In this document: one piece after another, positions 16,186 to 23,641 of the stretch | How the letters are laid out: every line of letters starts with the position of its first letter | How positions within the stretch are numbered: the first letter of the stretch is position 1 | Source: Bacillota bacterium | GTDB lineage: Bacteria; Bacillota; Clostridia; Oscillospirales; Acutalibacteraceae | Assembly (NCBI GenBank): GCA_023458755.1 | Contig: JAEWYE010000063.1 | Location: forward strand, 1 to 53,239 | DNA: 53,239 nt | Direction of reading: 5' to 3' | Notes under the pieces: model-generated | What the model saw: only the letters and a program-made list of their open reading frames with translations | What the model was told of the DNA's origin: nothing | The model's database searches: none | Translations under genes and position numbers: made by a program

Positions 16186-16836
16186 ATGTTTAAACGATTG
16201 AAAGAGGAAATTGATTCCATTATGGAACGCGACCCGGCAGCTCGCTCGCGGCTGGAAGTGTATATGCTTTATTCCGGATTTAAGGCAGTGCGTGCCTACC
16301 GCAGGGCAAATTGGTTTTACCGCCATAATATGAAATTTATCGCCCGATTTTTATCGCAGCGTTCGCGCCATAAAACCGGAATTGAAATACACCCGGGTGC
16401 CACGATTGGCAAAGGACTGTTTATTGACCACGGCATGGGCGTTGTAATTGGTGAAACGACTGAAATCGGCGATAACTGCACGCTTTATCAAAACGTTACG
16501 CTGGGCGGAACCGGAAAAGATCACGGCAAGCGTCACCCAACTTTGGGCAACAATGTAATGGTTGGTGCGGGAGCAAAAGTGCTTGGCCCGTTCCGCGTGG
16601 GTGATAATTCACGCGTCGCGGCGGGTGCCGTGGTGCTGGATGAAGTGCCCGATAACGCAACCGCTGTCGGTGTTCCGGCAAGAGTGGTGCGCATTAACGG
16701 TGTGCGTCCGTGCAACATCGATCAGGTGCACTTTACCGACCCTGTATCACAGGAACTTTGCCGGCTGCAGTATGAGTTTGATACACTGAAAGCAAAAGTG
16801 GAAAAACTATCGGAAAAACCCGGCCAATCATTGTAA
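16186..16836 (+). CDS. cysE: Serine O-acetyltransferase
   Basis: Transfers acetyl from acetyl-CoA to L-serine, the first step of cysteine synthesis. An N-terminal helical part carries SRLEVYMLYSGFKAVRAYR. The left-handed beta helix of hexapeptide repeats follows: HPGATIGKGLFIDHGMGVVI, GETTEIGDNCTLYQNVTLGG, and later VGAGAKVLGPFRVGDNSRV. The conserved His and Asp of IDHG form the active site. At 216 residues it is the short, EpsC/CysE-like Gram-positive form, with a C-terminal coiled tail. The start at 16186 has GGAGG 10 bases before it. The cysteine T-box lies directly upstream, so the gene is induced when tRNA-Cys is uncharged. cysS follows 80 bases downstream. Confidence 0.95.
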   Translation: MFKRLKEEIDSIMERDPAARSRLEVYMLYSGFKAVRAYRRANWFYRHNMKFIARFLSQRSRHKTGIEIHPGATIGKGLFIDHGMGVVIGETTEIGDNCTLYQNVTLGGTGKDHGKRHPTLGNNVMVGAGAKVLGPFRVGDNSRVAAGAVVLDEVPDNATAVGVPARVVRINGVRPCNIDQVHFTDPVSQELCRLQYEFDTLKAKVEKLSEKPGQSL

Positions 16837-16916
16837 CTCTCGTGCATACCGGATTGCATAGAATATTGCTGTGAGGCATAAAATAAAAGGATATACCAAG
16901 ACGGAGGACGATCAAT

Positions 16917-18323
16917 ATGAAAATCTATAATACCCTGACACGTCAAAAAGAAGAGTTTATTCCCTTGACCGCCGGTGAAGCAAAAATTTATGCCTGCGGC
17001 CCGACGGTATACAATTATATTCACATTGGAAACGCGCGCCCCATTTGTGTTTTCGACGTGCTGCGCCGCTACTTGGAATACCGCGGAATGAACGTTACTT
17101 TTGTGCAGAACTTTACCGATATTGATGACAAGATTATCAACAAGGCCAATGAGGAGAATACGGATTACCTTACTGTTTCCCAACGGTATATGGAAGAATA
17201 CAAAACCGACGCGAAGGGTCTGAACGTACGTCCCGCGACTGTTCATCCGCTCGCAACGGAGAACATTGACGAAATTATCAGCATTATTGCCGATTTAATC
17301 AAAAAGGGATACGCCTATGTGACGGAAAACGGCGATGTCTATTTCCGTACCAAAAAATTTAAGGAGTACGGCAAACTTTCGCATCAGCCGCTGGATGATT
17401 TGCAGGCGGGCGCGCGCATCAGCGTGGATGAAATCAAAGAGGACGCTATGGATTTTGCCGTGTGGAAATCCGCAAAGCCGGGTGAGCCGAGCTGGATTGC
17501 TCCGTGGGGCAGCGGCAGGCCGGGCTGGCACATTGAGTGTTCCGCCATGTCAAGACGCTATTTGGGCAAGACCATTGATATCCACTGCGGCGGACAGGAC
17601 TTGATTTTTCCGCACCATGAAAACGAAATTGCGCAGAGCGAATGCTGCAACGGTGCTCCGTTTGCACGCTATTGGATGCACAACGGCTATATCAATGTGG
17701 ACAACCGTAAGATGTCAAAATCGCTGGGCAACTTCTTTACCGTGCGGGATGTTGCTGACCAGTTCGGCTATGAGCCAATCCGCTACCTGATGGTGGCGGC
17801 GCACTACCGCATGCCGATTAACTACAGCCTTGAAATGATTGAGCAAAGCAAAGCCGCGCTGGAGCGTTTATATAATTGCCGCGACAATCTTACCTTCATC
17901 ATGAACAACGCTCCGGAAGGTGAAAAAGAGGGAGAGCACGAAATCAAGAAACGCCTGTCCCAATATGAGGATCATTTTGTCGAGGCCATGGAAGACGATT
18001 TGAACACGGCGGACGCAATTTCTGCACTGTTTGAATTTGCCCGTGACCTGAACACCAACTTTACGGCTGCCGCCGCGCCTTCGAAGGAACTTTGCGGCTA
18101 TGCGCTCAACCTGTTTAACGAGTTGGCGGGTGTGCTGGGTTTGCTTTACGCAAAGAAGGAGCAGACGCTCGACGAAGAAATTGAAGAACTGATTCGCCGC
18201 CGTACCCAAGCACGTAAAGAAAAAGATTGGGCGACCGCTGACAAAATCCGTGATGAGCTGAAAGCCCGTCATGTGGTGCTGGAAGATACTCCGCAAGGCA
18301 TTAAGTGGAAGATTGAAGAGTAA
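16917..18323 (+). CDS. cysS: Cysteinyl-tRNA synthetase
   Basis: Class I aminoacyl-tRNA synthetase that charges tRNA-Cys. The zinc-site Cys27 lies in YACGPTVYNY, the HIGH-type motif is HIGNAR (36-41), WHIECSAM and HCGGQDLIFPHHENE supply the other zinc ligands, and KMSKSLGN is the KMSKS loop. At 468 residues it is full length. Co-transcribed with cysE behind the cysteine T-box, a common Firmicutes arrangement in which supply and charging of cysteine respond to the same signal. A stem-loop follows the stop codon. The start at 16917 has GGAGG 8 bases upstream. Confidence 0.97.
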   Translation: MKIYNTLTRQKEEFIPLTAGEAKIYACGPTVYNYIHIGNARPICVFDVLRRYLEYRGMNVTFVQNFTDIDDKIINKANEENTDYLTVSQRYMEEYKTDAKGLNVRPATVHPLATENIDEIISIIADLIKKGYAYVTENGDVYFRTKKFKEYGKLSHQPLDDLQAGARISVDEIKEDAMDFAVWKSAKPGEPSWIAPWGSGRPGWHIECSAMSRRYLGKTIDIHCGGQDLIFPHHENEIAQSECCNGAPFARYWMHNGYINVDNRKMSKSLGNFFTVRDVADQFGYEPIRYLMVAAHYRMPINYSLEMIEQSKAALERLYNCRDNLTFIMNNAPEGEKEGEHEIKKRLSQYEDHFVEAMEDDLNTADAISALFEFARDLNTNFTAAAAPSKELCGYALNLFNELAGVLGLLYAKKEQTLDEEIEELIRRRTQARKEKDWATADKIRDELKARHVVLEDTPQGIKWKIEE

Positions 18324-18330
18324 TTGATTA

Positions 18331-18372
18331 AAATACCCTGCCGATAGAATTTTCATCGGCAGGGTATATTTA
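18331..18372 (+). terminator. Terminator after cysS
   Basis: ATACCCTGCCGAT pairs with ATCGGCAGGGTAT, a 13-bp perfect stem with a 9-base loop. The following T-run is interrupted (ATTTATT), so efficiency may be moderate. Confidence 0.75.
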
Positions 18373-18448
18373 TTAATAGGTTGTAAAATATAATTGACAA
18401 ATAGTAAACTATATAATAATTTAGTCTTAGCAGAAGAGGGGTGCGGAA

Positions 18449-18646
18449 GTGGGGAAAAATTTACGTCTGAAAGCTGCAAGAGCGGGCTTTGATATGTCCC
18501 AAAAGGATTTGGCAGAGCGAGTGTTTGTAACCAGGCAAACCATCAACGCGATAGAAAAAGGGGATTATAACCCCACCATCAACCTATGTGTCGCAATTTG
18601 CAGGGTATTAGGAAAAACCTTAGATGAATTGTTTTGGGAGGAGTAG
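18449..18646 (+). CDS. XRE-type helix-turn-helix regulator, 65 residues
   Basis: Single-domain DNA-binding protein with the HTH core SQKDLAERVFVTRQTINAIE and the downstream helix KGDYNPTINLCVAICRVLGK, ending TLDELFWEE. This is the small YozG-like class usually encoded just before a membrane protein. The GTG at 18449 has GAGGGG 8 bases before it. The upstream region has TTGACA (18394-18399) and TATAAT (18412-18417), only 12 bases apart, so the true -10 is uncertain. The membrane protein gene begins 3 bases after the stop codon. Autoregulation, and control of the two following genes, is likely but not shown. A decayed copy of its 3' end lies between those two genes (19118-19170). Confidence 0.88.
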   Translation: MGKNLRLKAARAGFDMSQKDLAERVFVTRQTINAIEKGDYNPTINLCVAICRVLGKTLDELFWEE

Positions 18647-18649
18647 AAC

Positions 18650-19099
18650 ATGAGCAATCGATATTATGATGAACGGCAATTGGTCGAAAGAGGGAACATC
18701 TATCAGCAGGCTTTTATCCTAATTTTATGTTTATTAGCCATTGATACTTTTTTGCAGCAGGCAGGAATTGTTTGGACAGATGACTTTTCCCGTCGTTCGA
18801 TTGTGTTTGTGATTCCCTTTGTTTATTGTCTAATTCGGATGGTTTGGACAGATTCCAGCGGTTATGGTGACTGCAGTAAAATAAACTATAATATTTTACT
18901 TACGGCAATACTTCCGTTGTTCATACTATTTACAACTATCGGTGATATGCTTCATGAAAACATTTCGTTTCTATCAAACGGGCATTTAAGTTCAAAGGGT
19001 GCTTTACTAATAGATGGAGTTTTTCTGTTGTTGATTAGTATAACACATTTGATTAAGCTGATAAGAAATAAAAAAGCTGATGCAGACGAAGACAAATGA
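18650..19099 (+). CDS. Four-helix membrane protein of an HTH-membrane pair (copy 1)
   Basis: I do not recognise a named family. 149 residues with four predicted membrane helices: about 20-38, 50-67, 84-103 and 122-140. A conserved N-terminal YYDERQLVERGNIYQQ precedes helix 1. The same pattern recurs in the next gene (NYDERQLIERGKIYRQ), as do IRMVWTDS/IRMIWKDA, GCSKMN/DCSKIN and FLSNGHLSSKG/FLSQGKLSSYG, so the two are paralogues. The coding region follows the XRE regulator by 3 bases, with GGGAGGAG overlapping the regulator's end as binding site. Such pairs often sense membrane or envelope stress, but the role here is unknown. Confidence 0.8.
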   Translation: MSNRYYDERQLVERGNIYQQAFILILCLLAIDTFLQQAGIVWTDDFSRRSIVFVIPFVYCLIRMVWTDSSGYGDCSKINYNILLTAILPLFILFTTIGDMLHENISFLSNGHLSSKGALLIDGVFLLLISITHLIKLIRNKKADADEDK

Positions 19100-19117
19100 T
19101 TTTTATAGTTCGGTAAG

Positions 19118-19170
19118 TGTAATTTGCGGAGTTTGGTAAAACACTAGATGAATTGTTTTGGGAGGAATAG
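19118..19170 (+). pseudogene. 3' remnant of a second XRE regulator gene
   Basis: The stretch ends TTTGGTAAAACACTAGATGA then ATTGTTTTGGGAGGAATAG, which encodes FGKTLDELFWEE and a stop, matching the C-terminus of the intact regulator at 18449-18646. Upstream, AATTTGCGGAGTT matches the codons for ICRV, but a 2-base deletion breaks the frame before GKTL. Nothing of the HTH core remains. It sits directly before the second membrane protein gene, where the intact regulator sits before the first. Confidence 0.85.
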
Positions 19171-19173
19171 AGC

Positions 19174-19629
19174 TTGAAGAGCGATAGAAATTATGATGAG
19201 CGGCAGCTGATTGAAAGAGGGAAAATCTATCGGCAGTCGTTTATTCTTTTAGTAGTTCTTTTGCTTATAAATATTTTTGTATTTGGAATGCACGAAATTG
19301 TTTGGGTAGATGAGCCATTCAGTTCAACAATAATCGTTTTGATTGCTATCAGTTATGGTACAATAAGAATGATTTGGAAAGATGCTTATAACGATATTGG
19401 GTGCAGTAAAATGAATCCTGAAATTATCGTTCTGGGAATAGCAGGCTTGCTGGGTATATGTTTTGCTATTTTGCAAATGAATCGAAAGCACATTGGCTTT
19501 CTTTCACAAGGAAAGTTGTCGTCATATGGAACAGGCATTCTTATCGGTGCAAATATGCTGCTGATTTGTACGGTTCATTTGATTAAAGTCTGTAAAGACA
19601 AAGGAGCGGATACCACCGAGGATGAATAG
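19174..19629 (+). CDS. Four-helix membrane protein of an HTH-membrane pair (copy 2)
   Basis: 151 residues, a paralogue of the gene at 18650-19099, with the same four helices and conserved segments (NYDERQLIERGKIYRQSFIL, GTIRMIWKDA, GCSKMNPE, IGFLSQGKLSS, HLIKVCKDK). The TTG at 19174 is preceded by GGGAGG 8 bases upstream; this site comes from the remnant of the duplicated regulator gene, GGGAGGAATAG. Identity to copy 1 looks roughly one third to two fifths by eye, so the duplication is old. A terminator follows at about 19713. Function unknown. Confidence 0.8.
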   Translation: MKSDRNYDERQLIERGKIYRQSFILLVVLLLINIFVFGMHEIVWVDEPFSSTIIVLIAISYGTIRMIWKDAYNDIGCSKMNPEIIVLGIAGLLGICFAILQMNRKHIGFLSQGKLSSYGTGILIGANMLLICTVHLIKVCKDKGADTTEDE

Positions 19630-19712
19630 TGCAAAATGCACTTGTGACCATCGCAATATTTAAATAATAATTATAATTGGTTTATTTGATAGGTGTTCTT
19701 AATAAAGAAAAG

Positions 19713-19746
19713 GAACATTCGCTTAGCAGCGGGTGTTCTTTTTTAT
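19713..19746 (+). terminator. Rho-independent terminator of the HTH-membrane module
   Basis: GAACATTCGC (19713-19722) pairs with GCGGGTGTTC (19729-19738) using two G-U pairs, followed by TTTTTTATTT. Confidence 0.8.
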
Positions 19747-19820
19747 TTATAAGTTGAATGAACCGCAAATTTTATACATAAAATATAGAAAGAAGTGATA
19801 CATAAAAGGAGCTCGAAAAT

Positions 19821-20417
19821 ATGATAATCAGTGAAGCTGTCATGGAAGAAGAATACGCAAAGGAAGAAAAAACAATCTCTTTGGGTAAGGCAAATCTGAT
19901 TGCTGTCGTGGTTATGGTCCCAGTTGGGATGGTATTATTGGTTTTCTATTATCTGCTGTACGGTTTACCGGATTTGCAAAAGATTACGGTAAACGAATAT
20001 TTCAGCAGCTTGTTGATGATTTTGGTCGGCTCTCTGTTTTTAACCGCTGTACATGAATTTATTCATGGATTTGTATGGCACTTCTATTGCAAAAACAGAT
20101 GGAAAAGTATCAAATTCGGTATCGCCGTAAAGCTGCTGACACCCTATTGCCATTGCAGAGAACTGCTGTTTGTTTGGCAATACCGCTTGGGTACAGCCGC
20201 GCCGCTTTTGCTTACTGGAATTTTACCCTATCTTATTTCGCTCATCTGCGGAAACTTTGTGCTGATGGCGGTTAGTCTGCTGATGATAATCGGTGCGGGC
20301 GGTGACACTGCCATCCTATTGCTTTTGAAAAACGCAAAGCCCTATGAATTGATCAGCGACCATCCATCTTTGTGCGGCTGTATTGTCTATCATGAAAAAG
20401 AGTTCTTTACCGATTGA
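19821..20417 (+). CDS. DUF3267-type membrane zincin-like protein
   Basis: 198 residues with about five membrane helices. HEFIHGFVWH near residue 75 carries HExxH, the zinc-binding motif of zincin-like peptidases, inside a membrane segment. The later GAGGDTAILLLL and ISDHPSLCGCIVY parts also fit the DUF3267 family (putative zinc metallopeptidase of unknown substrate). AAGGAGC lies 9 bases before the ATG. Isolated between two terminators. The stop codon lies inside the terminator stem, which also encodes the last residues (KEFFTD). Whether it cleaves anything is unproven. Confidence 0.82.
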   Translation: MIISEAVMEEEYAKEEKTISLGKANLIAVVVMVPVGMVLLVFYYLLYGLPDLQKITVNEYFSSLLMILVGSLFLTAVHEFIHGFVWHFYCKNRWKSIKFGIAVKLLTPYCHCRELLFVWQYRLGTAAPLLLTGILPYLISLICGNFVLMAVSLLMIIGAGGDTAILLLLKNAKPYELISDHPSLCGCIVYHEKEFFTD

Positions 20418-20442
20418 ATAGGTCGGTAAAGAACTCTTTTTC
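20397..20442. terminator. Bidirectional terminator overlapping a coding end
   Basis: AAAGAGTTCTTTACCGA (20397-20413) and TCGGTAAAGAACTCTTT (20423-20439) form a perfect 17-bp stem with a 9-base loop. T-runs lie on both strands, so it serves the DUF3267 gene (plus) and the nitroreductase gene (minus). The left arm is the last coding part of the DUF3267 gene. Confidence 0.92.
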
Positions 20443-20461
20443 TATTATGGATTACTCTGGA

Positions 20462-21001
20462 TTACCACTTTTCAAAGTGTATGATTTCTTTGATGCTTTT
20501 TCTTGGAACCGGTTTTGGGGTTACGTCGGAATGGCCAACGGTAATGACGCATACTACATATTTATCGGAAGGAATTTGTAAAACCGGACGGATGTCATTC
20601 TGCGTGAACCAGGCGGTCCAGCAGGCGGCCAACCCCAGCTCCTCCGCTTCCAAGATGATATGTTCGGCCGCAATGGCGGTATCCCGGATGCTTTGCTTCA
20701 GTTCTTCCATCGGGCTGTTCTCATCCAGTATGATTTCTGTATTATCCTCAATACGGGAGCGAATGTCGGCAACACACACGATGTGCACGGGGGCTTTTGC
20801 CATCCATGCCTGATTGTGGTCTGCCGCAGCAATCTTTTCCCGCATTTCTTTTGACTTTACAACAACAAAATGCCAGGGCTGGGTATTGCTCCCGGAGGGA
20901 GCCAATCTGGCGGATTCCAGCAAAACGTTGATTTGCTCATCATCAACCGGCTTTTCGTTATAGCTGCGGACGCTTTTGCGGGATTTTATTTCTTCCATCA
21001 T
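20462..21001 (-). CDS. Nitroreductase-family flavoprotein
   Basis: FMN-dependent oxidoreductase fold, about 179 residues. MMEEIKSRKSVRSYNEKPVD is the family N-terminus with the Arg-Ser FMN phosphate site. ARLAPSGSNTQPWHFVVV is the FMN-binding segment, and EAEELGLAACWTAWF the conserved helix. The family uses NAD(P)H to reduce nitro-compounds, quinones or enones; the natural substrate cannot be read from the sequence. Starts further upstream are possible in frame, but 21001 has GGAGG 8 bases before it. A sigma-A promoter lies at 21036-21064. The convergent terminator follows. Monocistronic. Confidence 0.9.
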   Translation of the reverse strand: MMEEIKSRKSVRSYNEKPVDDEQINVLLESARLAPSGSNTQPWHFVVVKSKEMREKIAAADHNQAWMAKAPVHIVCVADIRSRIEDNTEIILDENSPMEELKQSIRDTAIAAEHIILEAEELGLAACWTAWFTQNDIRPVLQIPSDKYVVCVITVGHSDVTPKPVPRKSIKEIIHFEKW

Positions 21002-21035
21002 GTTCGGTTCCTCCAAAGCAATATAAATTACTGTT

Positions 21036-21064
21036 ATTATAGCGTGACTTGTTTTGGAATGCAA
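21036..21064 (-). promoter_or_regulatory. Sigma-A promoter of the nitroreductase gene
   Basis: Minus strand TTGCAT (21064-21059), a 17-base spacer and TATAAT (21041-21036). Transcription would start near 21029, about 28 bases before the start codon. This also argues against the longer reading frame, whose start would lie in the -35 box. Confidence 0.75.
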
Positions 21065-21096
21065 TATTTCTTTATCCTGCGGGTTTCAGGCGGAGA

Positions 21097-21276
21097 CTAG
21101 CTCCGCCCGTATAAATCCGGATTCTTCTGCTGCTTTGTCTCATAAGCAATCAGCATCACGCTTTTTCCGGTTTCCTGCTTGATTACCTGTTCCAAATCGG
21201 ATATTTGTTCGACTAAGTAGTGCGGTATGTTCGCAAAATCTACTGTGCCGGGTTGGGGTTCTTGCCTTTGTTTCAT
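21097..21276 (-). CDS. Small hypothetical protein, 59 residues
   Basis: No family recognised. The sequence begins MKQRQEPQPGTVDFANIPHY and continues with a predicted helix (LVEQISDLEQVIKQETGKSV) and a short strand (MLIAYET) before a polar tail. A long frame extends upstream, but GGAGG lies 7 bases before the ATG at 21276, and the extension is Cys/Phe-rich without coding character, so the short form is preferred. Ends just before the nitroreductase promoter region; no terminator seen. Probably cytoplasmic, possibly a small regulator or adaptor. Confidence 0.7.
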   Translation of the reverse strand: MKQRQEPQPGTVDFANIPHYLVEQISDLEQVIKQETGKSVMLIAYETKQQKNPDLYGRS

Positions 21277-21476
21277 AAAAACACCTCCGAAATTAGTATG
21301 TATCTGTTCGGAAGGGTTCATACAGAATGTTTCGTTTTTTCCTTTTCCAACGCGGAAAGTTGCGTTATAATAAAAGACAAATATTCGGCATATGCTCGGT
21401 GGACTATGTGACGCTCGGAAGCGCGGGTATCTGCGGATATGAGCACAAGAGAAAAAGCAGATAAAGGAGCAGGAAA

Positions 21477-21962
21477 ATGGCAAAGGAAAAAGAGAACAAA
21501 ACAAATGTAATGCGCATTTTGGATAAAGCGGGCATTTCGTATCAGTTTTATTTTTATGAACATAACGACGGCGCGATTGACGGCGTTTCCGTTGCGGCAA
21601 AGCTCGGTCAGCAGGTGGAGCGGGTATTTAAGACACTGGTAACGAGGGGCGCGAGCCGTGAATTTTATGTGTTTGTTCTGCCGGTGGCAAAAGAACTTAA
21701 TTTGAAAGCAGCCGCAAAAGCGGTGGGCGAAAAATCAGTTGAAATGATTCATGTGGATGAAATCAACAAGACTACCGGATATATTCGCGGGGGGTGCTCG
21801 CCAATCGGCATGAAAAAAGCATATACCACTGTAGTGGACGCTTCCTGTAAGGAACTGCCGAGCATGATTTTCAGCGGCGGGAAAATCGGTGCGCAGGTGG
21901 AACTAAAACCGCAGGCTTTGCTTGATTTTATCCATGCCTCTACCGCGGAGATTGCTGAATAG
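21477..21962 (+). CDS. ybaK: YbaK/EbsC-type Cys-tRNA(Pro) deacylase
   Basis: Trans-editing enzyme that hydrolyses Cys wrongly attached to tRNA-Pro. 161 residues in the YbaK/ProX fold: NVMRILDKAGISYQFYFYEH at the N-terminus, GVSVAAKLGQQVERVFKTLV with the conserved Lys, FVLPVAKELNLKAAAKAV, and the loop GYIRGGCSPIGMKK typical of the family. AAGGAGC lies 10 bases before the ATG. Monocistronic, with a terminator 23 bases after the stop. It lies 3 kb from cysE-cysS, which may be chance. Confidence 0.92.
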   Translation: MAKEKENKTNVMRILDKAGISYQFYFYEHNDGAIDGVSVAAKLGQQVERVFKTLVTRGASREFYVFVLPVAKELNLKAAAKAVGEKSVEMIHVDEINKTTGYIRGGCSPIGMKKAYTTVVDASCKELPSMIFSGGKIGAQVELKPQALLDFIHASTAEIAE

Positions 21963-21985
21963 GTCAAATATTAACAGAATTTTTT

Positions 21986-22009
21986 AGCACCCGAAAGGGT
22001 GCTTTTTTA
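21986..22009 (+). terminator. Rho-independent terminator after ybaK
   Basis: AGCACCC, GAAA loop, GGGTGCT and a T-run (22003-22008): a small but very typical terminator. Confidence 0.92.
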
Positions 22010-22089
22010 TGCAAAAAAGTGGACAACTGCACCTCGTCCTACATATTATATCATTGCGGAGGGATGTCCGAAAACATCTTTCCGTATGG

Positions 22090-22272
22090 TGATACAAACG
22101 GAATATTCTTAATTCTGCTGCATTCTGCCACTGAAAAATTCCTTCTTATCTGTAACCGTTCGTGACGTACCGTGTTTCTCAAGTTGTTACGTTTTTACTG
22201 TTTCCTTTCGGCCCTTTTTGAAAATGCCTGTGAAGGCATATAAAGTTTATGCGCTCCATTCTGTTTGTATCA
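22090..22272. mobile_element. Possible 183-bp MITE with 15-bp terminal inverted repeats
   Basis: TGATACAAACGGAAT (22090-22104) and ATTCTGTTTGTATCA (22258-22272) are inverted copies with one mismatch. Immediately outside are TCCGTATGG (22081-22089) and TCCGAATGA (22273-22281), an imperfect 9-base direct repeat that could be an old target duplication. There is no coding frame inside. Only one copy is seen here, so this is a proposal. The interval 22010-22515 otherwise holds no gene. Confidence 0.4.
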
Positions 22273-22295
22273 TCCGAATGAAACACTTCTGCGGG

Positions 22296-22330
22296 AAGGG
22301 GAGAAAGCCGCCAGTCGTCTTTCTCCCTTT
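22296..22330 (+). promoter_or_regulatory. Long hairpin upstream of the lysozyme gene
   Basis: AAGGGGAGAAAG (22296-22307) pairs with CTTTCTCCCTTT (22319-22330), 12 bp with one G-U pair. Only CTTAT follows, so it is a poor terminator. It may be an attenuator or a transcript end from elsewhere. Confidence 0.45.
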
Positions 22331-22515
22331 CTTATACGGGAAATCATAAATGTGTTAAGAAAAGTCCGGTCTTCGTCCGATAAAAGCATATAAAACGTTA
22401 ACCCGCATATAAAATACCAGATATAATTTGAAACATTTTCCCTTTTGAGGGAAAACGAGCACTGATTTATACGGCTGAGTGAAAGTGTCACAAACGGAGA
22501 GGGAGGAAGGCATAT

Positions 22516-23346
22516 ATGTTTCAGGCGAATGGAATTGATGTTTCTTATGCACAAGGTACGGTTGACTGGCATGCCGTAAAAGCAGCCGGTGTTGAGTTTG
22601 CCATGCTTCGCGCCAGTTTTGGCTGGGAAGAGAAAGAAAAACAAACCGACGCACAGTTTTTTGCAAATTACAAAGGTGCAAGAGCGGAAGGAATACCCAT
22701 TGGCTGCTATCACTACAGCTATGCAACCACGGTGGAAGAGGCAAAAAAAGAGGCGGCTTTTTTCCTCGACATTATCAAAGGGTGCGTATTTGAATATCCC
22801 GTTGTATTTGATATTGAGGACAAATGTCAGCGAAATTTAAGCAAGCAGCTGTTGACGGATATTGTATTCACGTTTTGCTCTGCGGTAGAAAAAGCAGGAT
22901 ATTATACCTCTTTTTATACCAATCTGGACTGGATACGCAACCGTCTTGATATGCCGCGCCTTGCGCGTTTTGACCTTTGGTACGCGCAGTATTACGATAA
23001 GCCGACCTATACCGGAAGCTTTGGCATATGGCAATGCGCGAATGACGGTAAAGTGGACGGCATCAGCGGAAATGTAGACAAAGACATTTCTTATAAAAAC
23101 TATCCGGCAATCATGAAGGCAGCGAGCCTGAACGGATACAAAAAAGCCACACCGGTGAACAAGGTTCTAAAGGCTGGGGCAAAAGTACAGTATACCGGCT
23201 ATTTGTATGCGGACAGCTACGGGGGTGGCCGCGGCATGTGGGTGAGCGGCAAGTATACCGTCAGCAACGTGATTGAAAACCGTAAATGCGGAGTACTTCT
23301 GCCGGCCGGCTGGGTTCCGGCTGCCTATTGCAAGGTAATTGGTTAG
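22516..23346 (+). CDS. GH25 muramidase (lysozyme), phage-endolysin type
   Basis: Cleaves the MurNAc-GlcNAc bond of peptidoglycan. The GH25 barrel covers about residues 1-205. GIDVSYAQG gives the first Asp (8), and FDIED gives Asp99 and Glu101, the catalytic pair, with the family pattern YHYSYATTVEEAKKEAAFFL before them. About 70 C-terminal residues (KAGAKVQYTGYLYADSYGGG and on) form a likely wall-binding, SH3-like domain. There is no signal peptide, so release depends on the holin encoded two genes downstream. GAGGGAGGAAG lies before the ATG. With the next two genes it forms a phage-style lysis cassette, but no other phage gene is seen on either side. Confidence 0.92.
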   Translation: MFQANGIDVSYAQGTVDWHAVKAAGVEFAMLRASFGWEEKEKQTDAQFFANYKGARAEGIPIGCYHYSYATTVEEAKKEAAFFLDIIKGCVFEYPVVFDIEDKCQRNLSKQLLTDIVFTFCSAVEKAGYYTSFYTNLDWIRNRLDMPRLARFDLWYAQYYDKPTYTGSFGIWQCANDGKVDGISGNVDKDISYKNYPAIMKAASLNGYKKATPVNKVLKAGAKVQYTGYLYADSYGGGRGMWVSGKYTVSNVIENRKCGVLLPAGWVPAAYCKVIG

Positions 23347-23355
23347 GAGGAAACT

Positions 23356-23631
23356 ATGGGAACGGTAGAAATCGGGATTGTAATTGCTTTGGTGGGCTGC
23401 TTTGTGGGCCTTGCCGGCTGGCTGGCCGGCAGGGATAAGCATATTTCGGAAGATGCCGAATGGCGCGGCTGTATCAACGCAAAATTAGACGTTATCGTTG
23501 GCATAAAAAATGATATGGAAAGCATAAAACTTACACTGAGCGAACACGGAGAAAAAATTGCTTCGGTGGACAGTTCCACCAGGCAGGCACACCATAGGAT
23601 TGATGAAATCAATCGGAAGCTAGGCAATTAA
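23356..23631 (+). CDS. Small membrane/coiled-coil protein of the lysis cassette
   Basis: 91 residues: one membrane helix at about 5-24 (EIGIVIALVGCFVGLAGWLA), then a polar, helical region with heptad-like spacing (LDVIVGIKNDMESIKLTLSE and on) ending DEINRKLGN. Similar proteins lie between endolysin and holin genes in phages; XhlA-type proteins are comparable but have the helix at the opposite end. It starts 10 bases after the lysozyme stop with GGAGG before the ATG. A role in positioning or timing the holin is inferred from context. Confidence 0.72.
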   Translation: MGTVEIGIVIALVGCFVGLAGWLAGRDKHISEDAEWRGCINAKLDVIVGIKNDMESIKLTLSEHGEKIASVDSSTRQAHHRIDEINRKLGN

Positions 23632-23641
23632 AAGCCTTGTG

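Noticed and set aside
18394..18417. Consensus promoter TTGACA/TATAAT before the XRE gene
   Set aside because: The two boxes are good, but only 12 bases apart, too close for sigma-A; kept only as a remark.
21097..21600. 167-residue version of the small protein at 21097-21276
   Set aside because: The N-terminal extension is Cys/Phe-rich without coding character and overlaps ybaK on the other strand; a strong binding site sits before the short version.
22422..22427. Sigma-A promoter for the lysozyme gene at the TATAAT
   Set aside because: No -35 at the right distance (TAACCC); another sigma factor may be used, but the sequence does not show which.
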